Below are positions 8,924 to 17,117 of a stretch of DNA of 64,000 nucleotides, piece after piece. Made by a program: the position numbers and the translations under genes. Within the stretch, counting starts at the first letter, position 1. Each line of letters starts with the position of its first letter. The notes under the pieces are model-generated. The model did not search any database and was not told the DNA's origin. It saw only the letters and a list, made by a program, of their open reading frames with translations. Source of the DNA: Alsobacter ponti (lineage in GTDB: Bacteria; Pseudomonadota; Alphaproteobacteria; Rhizobiales; Beijerinckiaceae); contig NZ_JANCLU010000003.1 of assembly GCF_024294805.1 (NCBI RefSeq), forward strand, positions 124,001 through 188,000. Direction: 5' to 3'.

Positions 8924-9562
8924 ATGGATGGCACGCGTTCGGACGCCGTGATCGCCTTCATCGACATCGCCGGGTTCAGCGCGGCGACGGACGTCTACGG
9001 TGACGAGACCGCCCTCGCCATGCTCTCGGTATTCGAGGCCATCGTTCACGAGAGCCTGGGGAGCACCGCGCCTCTCAAATGGATCGGCGACGAAGTCATG
9101 CTGGCCTTCGACGATTGCGAGGCCGCCCTGTCGACGCTGGGAACCCTGCTCGGCCGCTGCCGGGAGGAGCCGCGAATCCCGCTGACCAGGACCGGCGTTC
9201 ACTCCGGGTCCGTCCTCCGGCGGGGCTCCGATGTCTTCGGCGCGACCGTCAACACGGCGGCGAGGCTGACCGCGCTGGCGGGTCCCGGCGACCTGCTGGC
9301 CAGCGAAGCCTTCGCGGCCGCGGCGAAGGCCGCTGGCGTCGCAGTGGAAGACCGTGGGCCGCACCAGTTGCGCTCGCTGTCCAGCCCGATCGGCGTCTTC
9401 TCCATCGAGCTCGCGCGAGCCGCCGATCCCCGCTGGATCGATCCGGTCTGCAAGATGCACGCGCCGCTGTCGGCGTACAAAAGGGCCGACAAGGGACTCT
9501 GGTTCTGTTCTCCGCTTTGCGCGGAGGCCTATGCGCGCAATCCGTCGGCCTACCCGGTCTGA
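8924..9562 (+). CDS. Class III adenylate/guanylate cyclase with C-terminal YHS domain
   Basis: A soluble protein of 212 residues. Residues 8 to about 165 form a class III cyclase catalytic domain: metal-binding Asp14 (FIDIAGFS) and Asp56 (GDEVML), substrate-selecting Lys52 three residues before GD, and the GVHSG plus FGATVNTAARL stretches. Residues 170-212 form a YHS metal-binding module with DPVCKM, FCSPLCAEAYARNPSAY. The catalytic residues look intact, so cAMP (or cGMP) production is plausible. The ATG has GAGGAAG upstream. The nearest candidate effector is the cNMP-binding SulP transporter upstream. The YHS fusion suggests tuning by metal or heme, which is inference. Confidence 0.85.
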   Translation: MDGTRSDAVIAFIDIAGFSAATDVYGDETALAMLSVFEAIVHESLGSTAPLKWIGDEVMLAFDDCEAALSTLGTLLGRCREEPRIPLTRTGVHSGSVLRRGSDVFGATVNTAARLTALAGPGDLLASEAFAAAAKAAGVAVEDRGPHQLRSLSSPIGVFSIELARAADPRWIDPVCKMHAPLSAYKRADKGLWFCSPLCAEAYARNPSAYPV

Positions 9563-9733
9563 GCGCAGCCCGGGCGCAGGCGAGCAAAAAGGCCGGCGCG
9601 CGCCAGCCGGTCCGGACCCGTGGCCCGTGCCTTTGAAAAAATCCTCGATCCCGCGATCCGTTTTGGCGATGCGGAACGTCTTGGGATGGCGGGGCGCGTT
9701 TTGCCCCCGCTTCGATCCCACAGGAGCATCCCC

Positions 9734-10048
9734 ATGGAAACCGGCACCGGCGCGCCCGTCACGCTCATCAACGTCCTCTCGGTCGACCCCGACAAGCAGC
9801 GGCAACTGGTTGATCTGCTGCGGGAGAACACCGAGACCGTCATCCGCACCCTCCCCGGCTGGATCGCGACGAGCCTGATCGCCAGCACCGACGGAAAGCA
9901 GGTCGTGATCCATTCGCAATGGGAGACCCCGGGCGACGTCGAAGGGATGCGGGCCGACCCGCGCATGCGCGCCTATTTCCCGAAAATCGCGGCGCTCGCC
10001 ACCATGGCCTCGACGACCGGCACGGTCGTGATGGCGCATCGCCGCTGA
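9734..10048 (+). CDS. ABM-domain (antibiotic biosynthesis monooxygenase family) protein
   Basis: A 104-residue ferredoxin-like protein of the ABM family. Seen are the opening strand VTLINVLSVDP, a helix with KQRQLVDLLRENTETVI, the LPGWIATSLIAS strand and the central VVIHSQWETPGDVEGMRADPRM stretch. Family members are small heme- or cofactor-free oxygenases or quinone-related enzymes. The ATG at 9734 has AGGAG upstream; a longer frame beginning at 9620 lacks this. The gene lies 23 bp before an ECF sigma factor and is probably cotranscribed with it. Confidence 0.8.
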   Translation: METGTGAPVTLINVLSVDPDKQRQLVDLLRENTETVIRTLPGWIATSLIASTDGKQVVIHSQWETPGDVEGMRADPRMRAYFPKIAALATMASTTGTVVMAHRR

Positions 10049-10071
10049 TCGGGCGCGACGGGGAGGCCGGC

Positions 10072-10938
10072 ATGGCGGACAATGCGGATATTCGGGAGCG
10101 CTGCGCGGAACTGCGGCCGAGGCTTCATCGCTATTGCGCGCGCATGGTCGGCTCCTCCATCGAGGGCGAGGACATGGTGCAGGACGTGCTCCTGCGCGCG
10201 CTCGAGGCCGCGACGCGCGGCGAGACGATCGACAACCTGGAGGGCTGGCTGTTCCGGGCGGCGCACAATCGCTGCCTCGACCTGCTGCGGGCGCGGGCGC
10301 GCCATCCGCTCTCGCCGCTGGAGGGCGACCTCCCGGGGCCCGCTGGCGAGGCCCGGCCGGGGGAAGCCAGCCTGGGGTTTCGCCTGTTCCTGGAGCTTCC
10401 CGTCCTGCAGCGCTGCGCCGTGGTGCTGAAGGACGTTCTCGGCCACTCCGTCGAGGAGATCGCCGAGGTGGCCGGCTGCACCGTCCCGGCGGCGAAGTCG
10501 GCCTTGCAGCGCGGCCGCCTTCGGCTGCGGGAGCTGGCCCGCCGGCACGAGGGCGACCTGCGACTGCCGCTGCTGTCCGACGAGGACCGCGCGCGGATGC
10601 TGGCCTATGTCGGCTCGTTCCGCAGCGGAGACTTCGACCGCATCCGGGCGATGCTGGCGGAGGATGTCCGGCTCGATCTCGTCAACCGGCTCGATCTGCA
10701 CGGACGCGACCGCGTCGCCCCCTACTTCACGCGCTATGCGGAGGCCACGCAGTGGCGCTTCGCCTTCGGCGCGGTGGAGGGACGCCCGGCGATGCTCGTC
10801 TTCGACGAGGCCCGCCCCGCCGACCCTCCGGCGCATTTCGTCCTGCTGGAGTGGCGCGGCGACGCCGTCGCGCGCATCCGGGATTACCTGTTCGCGCCCT
10901 ACGTGATGGACGGCGTCGACTGGACCCGGCTGGGATGA
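10072..10938 (+). CDS. ECF sigma factor with C-terminal SnoaL-like domain (ECF41/SigJ-like)
   Basis: A 288-residue protein. The sigma-2 region is at about 10-75 (YCARMVGSSIEGEDMVQDVL, LEGWLFRAAHNRCLDLLR), the sigma-4 region at about 115-165 (ELPVLQRCAVVLKDVLGHSVEEIAEVAGCTVPAAKSAL), and a SnoaL/NTF2-like domain fills residues 185-288. In ECF41-type factors the C-terminal domain modulates activity in place of a separate anti-sigma factor. GGGAGG precedes the ATG. The usual ECF41 partner is a carboxymuconolactone decarboxylase or oxidoreductase gene; here the upstream partner is an ABM oxygenase. Confidence 0.88.
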   Translation: MADNADIRERCAELRPRLHRYCARMVGSSIEGEDMVQDVLLRALEAATRGETIDNLEGWLFRAAHNRCLDLLRARARHPLSPLEGDLPGPAGEARPGEASLGFRLFLELPVLQRCAVVLKDVLGHSVEEIAEVAGCTVPAAKSALQRGRLRLRELARRHEGDLRLPLLSDEDRARMLAYVGSFRSGDFDRIRAMLAEDVRLDLVNRLDLHGRDRVAPYFTRYAEATQWRFAFGAVEGRPAMLVFDEARPADPPAHFVLLEWRGDAVARIRDYLFAPYVMDGVDWTRLG

Positions 10939-10950
10939 CCCGGCTGCACG

Positions 10951-11175
10951 TCAGCTGGCGATGACGTGCGCCCAGATCGCGGCGGCGGCGAGCGTCAGCA
11001 CGCAGGACGCGACGGCCGCCGCGCGCTCGGCCGGCGTCCACAGGCGCCAGGTCAGCAACGCGCGCTGCAACGTTCCGCGAGAGGGGCGCTCGGCGCGCGG
11101 GCGGACAGAGCGGGGCGTCGCGAACATCGCCCGGCCCGGCAGGGACGACACACTGGCGAAGCTCTGGACCGACAT
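10951..11175 (-). CDS. Small putative membrane protein
   Basis: A 74-residue protein with a basic N-terminal half and one hydrophobic helix at the C-terminus (AAAVASCVLTLAAAAIWAHVIA). GGGGAG lies upstream of the ATG at suitable spacing. It converges with the sigma-factor gene, with a gap of 12 bp. The family is not recognised; the helix and the SD are the main support. Confidence 0.5.
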   Translation of the reverse strand: MSVQSFASVSSLPGRAMFATPRSVRPRAERPSRGTLQRALLTWRLWTPAERAAAVASCVLTLAAAAIWAHVIAS

Positions 11176-11341
11176 CGACGTCTCCCCATCCGAAGGGCCG
11201 CAGCCCGTTGAGACATCAATTTAACGAAATGCATCGTCTCGACCAGCGAAACGCATTTTTAACGTTACGAACGCGAGGCGTTGCGCAAAGCAGAAGCTGC
11301 CGACGTGCCTAAGGCTCATCGTACGATTCTGAACCCTTGAT

Positions 11342-11382
11342 TTAACGAAGTCTTGGCCGCCCGTCCCTAGCGTCGAGGGCAT
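11342..11382 (+). promoter_or_regulatory. TTAAC-N19-CCTAGCGTCGAGGGCAT element (copy 1)
   Basis: This composite element ends at the start codon of the 171-residue protein. The same two blocks with the same 19-bp spacing recur at 60150-60190 upstream of the DUF2336 gene. The identical architecture at two unrelated genes suggests a promoter, possibly CtrA-related because of the TTAAC block. Confidence 0.5.
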
Positions 11383-11896
11383 GACCCTGGAGGCGAAACA
11401 CTTTCCCGGAGAACTGGCGACAGTCGAGGAGTTGTTCGCTCTCGCCGAACTTTACCGCGAGGCGGCCCAACTCTTGCAGCAACAGGGTTGTCGCGGACGC
11501 CCCTTGACCCGCGCCCCGTTCCGCTTCGCCGCCATTCATGCTCTCGAACTTTATCTCAACGTCTTTCTCCTGCGCCACGGCCACAGTCCCGCGCGGCTGC
11601 GGGGGCTGCAGCACGATCTGGGCGCGCGCACGACGCTGGCCGCCGAAGCCGGGCTCAAGCTGCGCGAGCGCACCGCCGCCCACCTCGCGACGCTGAGCCA
11701 GAGCCGGGAATATCTCGTCACGCGCTACGGACCGGAACGGGTGGCGACAGCTTCACCCCCGAACAGGCTCACAGCGACGCTCGACGAAGTGGCCGCGAAA
11801 GTCGCCGTGGCGCTGACGCGACCTCCGGCGCCGCGCGCCAGGCCCGGGGCGGCCGGCGCGGAACGCGCCCTCGGCGTGGGCCTCCCTGCCGCTTGA
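11381..11896 (+). CDS. Conserved hypothetical protein, HEPN-like helical
   Basis: A 171-residue cytoplasmic protein predicted to be helical. Its layout (VEELFALAELYREAAQLL, a central FRFAAIHALELYLNVFLLRHGHSP, then an HDL-containing segment and SREYLVTRYG) resembles HEPN-like or small alpha-helical proteins of Rhizobiales, but no catalytic R-x4-H motif is clear. A possible GAGG lies just before the ATG. It is a single gene, preceded by AT-richer DNA and the shared TTAAC element. Function unknown. Confidence 0.65.
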   Translation: MTLEAKHFPGELATVEELFALAELYREAAQLLQQQGCRGRPLTRAPFRFAAIHALELYLNVFLLRHGHSPARLRGLQHDLGARTTLAAEAGLKLRERTAAHLATLSQSREYLVTRYGPERVATASPPNRLTATLDEVAAKVAVALTRPPAPRARPGAAGAERALGVGLPAA

Positions 11897-12036
11897 GCCT
11901 GTCCTTTCCCGCTCTTCGCCTCGCCGGATGACGCAACCATCCGTGGCGGCGATCGGTCGCATTCCATCCTCTCATTGGCATTCCGGGCGCGGCGCTGGCA
12001 CAACGTGCTGACCCCGATACCCAGCCGGAGCCTGCC

Positions 12037-12924
12037 ATGCCGCGCATTCCCTACGAGACGGTCGACGTCTTCACCGATCAGCCCTTCGGCGGCAATCCGC
12101 TCGCCGTGTTCACCGACGCGCGTGGGCTGAGCGACACCCAAATGCAGGCGCTGGCGGCGGAGATGAACTACAGCGAGACGACCTTCGTGCTGCCGCCAGA
12201 GGACCCCGCCCACGACGCCAGGGTCCGCATCTTCCATCGCACGGCGGAGATGCCGTTCGCCGGGCATCCCAATGTCGGCACGGCCTTCGTGCTGGCCCGC
12301 CATGGGCGCAACCGCGACGGCGTGCTGCGCTTCGAGCAGAAGGCCGGGCTGGTCGAGATCGCCGTGCGGCGCGACGCGGCGGGCGCGGTGACCGGCGCGG
12401 AGATCGCCGCGCCCCAGCCTCTGTCGCTCGGCCTGGAGCTGCCGGCCGACGCCATCGCCGCCTGCGTCGGGCTGGCCGCCGGGGATGTCGTCACGACGGC
12501 GCACGCCCCGGTGCAGGCCTCGGTCGGGGTCACGTTCGTGCTGGCGCAGGTCGAGCCCGAGGCCCTGGCGCGGGCCACGCCCGATCTCGCGACGTACCGC
12601 AAGCTCGCCGGGCTTCATCCCACGCTCGCCGGCCGCCTGTCGCTGTTCCTCTACACGCGTTCGGGGAGCGCGGTGCGGGCGCGCATGTTCGCGCCGCTGG
12701 CCGGCACCTGGGAGGACCCCGCCACCGGCAGCGCCAGCGCCGCGCTCGGCGCGCTGCTGCTGTCGCTCGACGGCGGCGATGAGGCGCGACTGACCGTGAC
12801 GCAGGGCGTCGAGATGGGCCGGCCGAGCCTGCTCCACGTCACGTCGCGGCGCGCGGAGGACGGCGTCCGCTCCCGCGTCGCCGGCAACTGCGTCCCGATG
12901 CTGCGCGGCGAGGCGCTGCTGTAG
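12037..12924 (+). CDS. PhzF-family isomerase/epimerase-like protein
   Basis: A 295-residue member of the PhzF/diaminopimelate-epimerase-like fold. Diagnostic segments are the N-terminal VDVFTDQPFGGNPLAV, the catalytic-Glu region NYSETTFV (Glu47), RIFHRTAEMPFAGHPNVGTA, and the C-terminal half mirror WEDPATGSASAALGALL. Length is normal. GGAG precedes the ATG. It is not beside phenazine genes, so the substrate is unknown; most PhzF homologues in such contexts are uncharacterised. Confidence 0.88.
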   Translation: MPRIPYETVDVFTDQPFGGNPLAVFTDARGLSDTQMQALAAEMNYSETTFVLPPEDPAHDARVRIFHRTAEMPFAGHPNVGTAFVLARHGRNRDGVLRFEQKAGLVEIAVRRDAAGAVTGAEIAAPQPLSLGLELPADAIAACVGLAAGDVVTTAHAPVQASVGVTFVLAQVEPEALARATPDLATYRKLAGLHPTLAGRLSLFLYTRSGSAVRARMFAPLAGTWEDPATGSASAALGALLLSLDGGDEARLTVTQGVEMGRPSLLHVTSRRAEDGVRSRVAGNCVPMLRGEALL

Positions 12925-13039
12925 GAGGGCCGCCGCCGCCCACCGGCATGGCGGCGCGGCGACGCGATGAGGCAGAGCGGGCTGCCGACTTTGGCTTCGT
13001 TTTCCTGGCCGACGCAATCCCGGCCTTGCCCGCCGCAGG

Positions 13040-13222
13040 TCAGCGCCCACTGCCGAACGAGGTTCCCCCGTAGCCGTAGTACGGCCGCCCGTCCTGGGCG
13101 GCGCCGGGAGTAGGCTGGACGGGCGCCGCGCAGCCGCCCACGCCCGCCGCTGCGCTCAGGCACGCTCCAAGTAGCAGCGCGCGCGCAACAGGTCTCCGTG
13201 TCCTCGCCCGTCTGACACTCAT
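13040..13222 (-). CDS. Small putative lipoprotein
   Basis: A 60-residue product with a basic N-terminus, hydrophobic core and a lipobox-like VGGC, followed by a short Pro/Gly/Tyr-rich tail (GRPYYGYGGTSFGSGR). GGGAGG sits at suitable spacing before the ATG. The SD and start lie directly at the broken end of an IS3-type transposase remnant, so the gene's 5' region was probably altered by that insertion. Function unknown. Confidence 0.5.
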   Translation of the reverse strand: MSVRRARTRRPVARALLLGACLSAAAGVGGCAAPVQPTPGAAQDGRPYYGYGGTSFGSGR

Positions 13223-13228
13223 CCCAGT

Positions 13229-13352
13229 CCTCCCACGTGCAGGACTTCGAATTGCTGATCCCGTGCCTGCGGCAGATGTCTCCAATCGTAACCGCCGCCC
13301 GGTGCTCCTCAAGGATCCCGATCTGATCCTCAGTGAACCCGCTCTTGCTCAT
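13229..13352 (-). pseudogene. IS3-family transposase OrfA remnant (N-terminus only)
   Basis: About 41 codons resemble the OrfA helix-turn-helix of IS3-group elements: MSKSGFTEDQIGILEEH, then DICRRHGISNS. One residue of the usual QI(I/V)G stretch is missing, and homology ends abruptly at CTWE. No OrfB is present. A stretch about 25-50 bp upstream (TGACCCCGCTCAGAA on the minus strand near 13380-13400) could be an element end. It marks the left edge of the catabolic island. Confidence 0.65.
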
Positions 13353-13521
13353 CCTCCGTCCCCTGTCGACGAATCCTAGGTTCTGAGCGGGGTCATTTCA
13401 GAGGGCAACGCCACGGGCACCAGACAAGCATGGCGACGTCGGCCACGAAGCCGACGAAAACACCACTGCCTCAACGGCCTGCTACGCCGTCCAGCACTGG
13501 TCAATCCAACGCGCCAGCAGT

Positions 13522-14568
13522 TCAACCCACTATTCTTACCTGCGCCTGCGCGATCAGGATGGTTTCGGTGATATCAAAAATGCTGACCGAGACATAGCCT
13601 GTACTTCCTGTCGCGACGGTCAGCATTGCCTGCGCCATCAATGTCGATTGCGGGGGAACCGGTTGGAAATCGATGGAGATCCCGGCCACTGTACTTTCGT
13701 CGAGCCCGGCACCTTTCACCACCGTACTGACAGCAGCATCGGCGAGAGAGGCGATTGCCGCCCGCCACGCGGTCGGCTCGATGTTGCGCTGACCGAGTTG
13801 CGTCGTCAGCCTTGCCGAGTTTTGGCTTTGATCCAAAACCACATGTTCTGGAGACGAATTGCGGCTGCGGCGCGCTTGCGCTGTCCGAAGCCGCGGCGGC
13901 GACAGTCCACCGCCATGGAAGCCGCCAGTCACAAACTTCATGTAGACGTCAACCACCCACCCCGGTAGGCGCGCCGGCTTGGCACTCCGAAAGCAGAAGC
14001 GGTAGCTGAGGTAGTTTCTGGCAGACAGAAGAATGTAGACCAGAACTTCCAGTTCGTGCGGTTCGAAGCCCCTCAGTTCCCCCTTCTGCGCGGCCTTTTC
14101 CAGCGCGCGCGTGTACCCTCTGGCCATGTTGGCCATATGGTCTCGGTATGCCTTGGGCGCGAAGGCCTCCGCATCGTTTAGCACGCGGTAGAAGGCGGGT
14201 TTTGACTCCAGAAAGGCGAAAAACGCCCGAAAGCCGAGTTCCTCCCGCTTGAGACTCTCACTCTCGGGGGAAACCCGTTCGCGAATGAACTCGATCAGTT
14301 CATTACCCATCGAGGGAAGCAGCTGGTTGAACAAATCCTCCTGAGACTCGAAATAGTTATAAAAGGTTCCTTGGGCAACGCCGGCCATTGCGGTGATCTT
14401 GCCCACCGACGCGCCGGAATAGCCAAATTCGCCAACCGCCTCGGCCGCCGCGGCGAGAAGCTTTCGCCGGGTGTCCTCCTGCCTCTCGGCCCTCGACATG
14501 CGCGAGAGCTTTTTCCGGTTCGCAACTACATTTCTCATCATTGATGCCTGCGCGTCGGTCGTGTCCAA
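13522..14568 (-). CDS. TetR-family regulator with C-terminal hotdog-fold (thioesterase-like) domain
   Basis: 348 residues, far longer than the usual 200. Residues 30-85 form a TetR helix-turn-helix (RRKLLAAAAEAVGEFGYSGASVGKI, GVAQGTFYNYFESQEDLF). Residues up to about 225 are the helical ligand domain. Residues about 240-348 read as a PaaI-like hotdog domain (ASLADAAVSTVV, a SIDFQPVPPQSTLMAQAML strand pair, VSVSIFDITETILIAQAQV). A hotdog domain would suit sensing of an acyl-CoA. It is the last gene of the minus-strand catabolic operon region, 46 bp beyond the TRAP M gene, and is its likely regulator. Confidence 0.8.
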   Translation of the reverse strand: MDTTDAQASMMRNVVANRKKLSRMSRAERQEDTRRKLLAAAAEAVGEFGYSGASVGKITAMAGVAQGTFYNYFESQEDLFNQLLPSMGNELIEFIRERVSPESESLKREELGFRAFFAFLESKPAFYRVLNDAEAFAPKAYRDHMANMARGYTRALEKAAQKGELRGFEPHELEVLVYILLSARNYLSYRFCFRSAKPARLPGWVVDVYMKFVTGGFHGGGLSPPRLRTAQARRSRNSSPEHVVLDQSQNSARLTTQLGQRNIEPTAWRAAIASLADAAVSTVVKGAGLDESTVAGISIDFQPVPPQSTLMAQAMLTVATGSTGYVSVSIFDITETILIAQAQVRIVG

Positions 14569-14614
14569 GCTTCAATGCGGCACCGAACTGCCCGGCGACT
14601 CCAGTGGAGACCGA

Positions 14615-15928
14615 TCATTGGGCCTTGAATGCTTCGGGAAGAGCAGTGGCCACCGGAGGGTACAGGAAAACCAGCGCCATGATGGCGAAGGCGCCGATCA
14701 GGAAAATGGACGATCCGGCAAAAATCTCGCCGAGTGATACCTCCTTGAAAATGCCCTTCATGACATAAACGTTGAAGCCAACTGGAGGAGTAATGAGACC
14801 GATCTCGATCGCAATGCACATCAGTACGCCGAACCATACGAGGTCAATATTCAGGGCGGTCAGGACGGGGGTCAGGAACGGCAGAGTCAGGAAAAGGATC
14901 GCATTCGACTCGAGAAAGCAACCCATCACGATTACGACAAAAATGAGCATAAGGACAATCACGTTCGAAGAAAGCCCAAGCCCCTTGAAGAAGTCTACAA
15001 GCAAGAAGGGGAGCCCGCCCATCGTGATGAACTTGCTGAAAATCGTTGCGCCGAGCACCACAAGCATAATGATCGCGCTGATGCTGACCGCTGCGCCCAT
15101 CGAACGCGTTACCGTCCTGAACGTCGCGCCGGGAGTAGTGAGCACCATGAGGAACGCGACAAGCGCACCGAGGCCAGCGGCCTCCGTAGTGGTTGTCAGT
15201 CCGCTGTAGATTCCGCCGAGAACGACGAAGATAAGGATGCCAGGACGGGCCAAAAGCTTGAGGCTTTCGAAGCGCTCCAACCAGGAAGACCGGACCACGC
15301 TTCGGGGCGCATCCTGCGGACGCAAGATCGCCCAGCCCACGGCAACCGCCGCGTAAAGTGCGGCTGCCGCAATTCCTGGGATGATCCCGGCGATGAACAA
15401 GTGGGCGATCGGCACCTGGGTCAACATGCCATACACGATGAACATGGCACTGGGCGGGATGAGAATTCCGAGTGTGCCTGCGGTGGTCACGCTGCCTATT
15501 GCAAGTTTCCAACTATAGCCACTCTCACGCATTTCGGGGATTGCGATCTTGCCGACAGCGGCAGCAGTGGCGGTGCTGGAACCACAAATCGCGGCGAAGA
15601 CGCCCGCGCCCAATATGCTCGCAACCGCTTCTCCGCCCGGGAGCCAGCCAAACCATCTCCGAAACGCATAGAACATTTTCGACACACCGCTCGCCGCGGC
15701 AAACTCGCTCATGGCGAGGAACAACGGCAGCACGATCAGTCCGTAAGCGATGATCGACGAATACGGGATCGTTCGCATCAGGCTGTCGACTGCCCTGCCG
15801 CCCCCAATAAGGTAGATGCCCCCGATGCCGACGATTGACATCGCGTGAGCGATGGGCACTCGAGCAACGAGGAGCAGCAACATCAAGACGGTGCCCAGAG
15901 CCGAAATCACCAGGGGATCCGAAAACAA
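14615..15928 (-). CDS. TRAP transporter large permease, DctM type
   Basis: 437 residues with about twelve hydrophobic segments and the DctM family layout (GGEAVASILGAGVFAAICGSSTATAAAVGK, LGILIPPSAMFIVYGMLT, LITPPVGFNVYVMKGI). It imports a carboxylate together with the DctP and DctQ proteins encoded about 2.4-4 kb upstream in the same operon. Unusually, two enzyme genes separate it from dctQ. Confidence 0.9.
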   Translation of the reverse strand: MFSDPLVISALGTVLMLLLLVARVPIAHAMSIVGIGGIYLIGGGRAVDSLMRTIPYSSIIAYGLIVLPLFLAMSEFAAASGVSKMFYAFRRWFGWLPGGEAVASILGAGVFAAICGSSTATAAAVGKIAIPEMRESGYSWKLAIGSVTTAGTLGILIPPSAMFIVYGMLTQVPIAHLFIAGIIPGIAAAALYAAVAVGWAILRPQDAPRSVVRSSWLERFESLKLLARPGILIFVVLGGIYSGLTTTTEAAGLGALVAFLMVLTTPGATFRTVTRSMGAAVSISAIIMLVVLGATIFSKFITMGGLPFLLVDFFKGLGLSSNVIVLMLIFVVIVMGCFLESNAILFLTLPFLTPVLTALNIDLVWFGVLMCIAIEIGLITPPVGFNVYVMKGIFKEVSLGEIFAGSSIFLIGAFAIMALVFLYPPVATALPEAFKAQ

Positions 15929-15964
15929 GGGCAGTTCCTTTCTGCAAGCCGCGTCGAACTTCGC

Positions 15965-17095
15965 TCAGTGCGGAACCGCTGGCTCAGGCGCCTTGGGGTG
16001 TCGATAGGGATGGACGAAGGAGTAGGCTTGCCGCGGGATTGCCGCGATCGATCGGGCGAGTTCGTCCATGCGGTCCAGCAGGGCGTCCTCTGCCCCGTAG
16101 TCGAATGGATCGCCCAGTTGCCTCTCGATCTCGCCTCCGGGATCCGGGGGATGATCGCGGTACCAGGCGACCGTGCGGGCAATCGCCTCCTCGAACGGAA
16201 CAAGGTCCTGGTAAGCCAGCAGGCGCTTCGCCTTCGAGATGTCCAGCATGCGGTGACCGGCCACGAAGGGGTCGCGGGCATAGGGAAAGCTGGGGAAAGC
16301 AAGTTGATAGGGCACGGAGACGAGATCGACATCGCGCACACCCAGGGCAGCGGCGATCGTCATCACCCACTCCCTCATCGTCGTCGTCCTTTCGTCCGCC
16401 GCATTGAAGACCTGCCCTGCGGCCTCGCGTGGATGGTCGAGGGCGAGCAGCATCATGTGGGCGGCATTCGCCGCATAGGCCCGCGTCTCCGCGATCATCC
16501 CGCCGTCGGGGAGAATGATGCGCCTGCGCTTGTCGATGAGCCGACGTATGATGGCCCACTCGACGCCAGCCAAAGCCCGCGGACCATAGATGCGCGGCAG
16601 TCGAAAATGACTCAGGGAGAACGCTCCCCGATCATGTAGTTCCCGGACGTGCTGCTCGGTGGCGACCGCCTTGCGCAGAAAGCTCGCCGCGGACTCGGAG
16701 GCCAGCGGGTGGTCCTCGTTGGCCGGCATCGCCAGCGTCGAGTAGACCACGTCATCCTCGCCCCTCACGGCGGCGTCTCGCCTGCTCCATCCCCGATAGA
16801 ACACGCCGCCGCTGGAGATGAACTGGCCCGTCCGACCAGCCATGTGGTCCGCGACGTACCGCAGCCTGCCGTACAAGGCGAAGGTCACGTCGAATTCACG
16901 GTTGCCGAGCGCCGCCGCGATCGTCTCGGGAAAATGAGCGTCGCCGTGGATGTGTTCGACCGGTTCGTCGAACTCCACCTCATGTCTTCCGCTGTGGAAG
17001 ATCGTGACGTGGTGGCCGCGGTGAATGAGGCCATTCACCACAAAGGGGCCGGTCACCCCGGTACCGCCGACCACGAGCACTTTCTTCGCTGCCAT
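15965..17095 (-). CDS. NAD-dependent epimerase/dehydratase-like protein, atypical active site
   Basis: 376 residues with an N-terminal Rossmann motif (VLVVGGTGVTGPFV) and the extended-SDR layout, including LPRIYGPRAL. The usual catalytic Tyr-x3-Lys is not evident; the matching region reads SFLRKAVATEQHV, with Phe or Ser in place of Tyr. It may therefore bind a dinucleotide without standard epimerase chemistry, or act as a divergent reductase. It sits between the CoA-transferase gene and the TRAP M gene. Confidence 0.75.
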   Translation of the reverse strand: MAAKKVLVVGGTGVTGPFVVNGLIHRGHHVTIFHSGRHEVEFDEPVEHIHGDAHFPETIAAALGNREFDVTFALYGRLRYVADHMAGRTGQFISSGGVFYRGWSRRDAAVRGEDDVVYSTLAMPANEDHPLASESAASFLRKAVATEQHVRELHDRGAFSLSHFRLPRIYGPRALAGVEWAIIRRLIDKRRRIILPDGGMIAETRAYAANAAHMMLLALDHPREAAGQVFNAADERTTTMREWVMTIAAALGVRDVDLVSVPYQLAFPSFPYARDPFVAGHRMLDISKAKRLLAYQDLVPFEEAIARTVAWYRDHPPDPGGEIERQLGDPFDYGAEDALLDRMDELARSIAAIPRQAYSFVHPYRHPKAPEPAVPH

Positions 17096-17117
17096 CGAAT
17101 GACCCCTCGGCGATCGG

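Noticed and set aside
9593-9610. CCGGC/GCCGG hairpin after the cyclase gene as terminator
   Set aside because: The stem is only five bp, and the nearby T-rich side faces the minus strand, where no gene ends.
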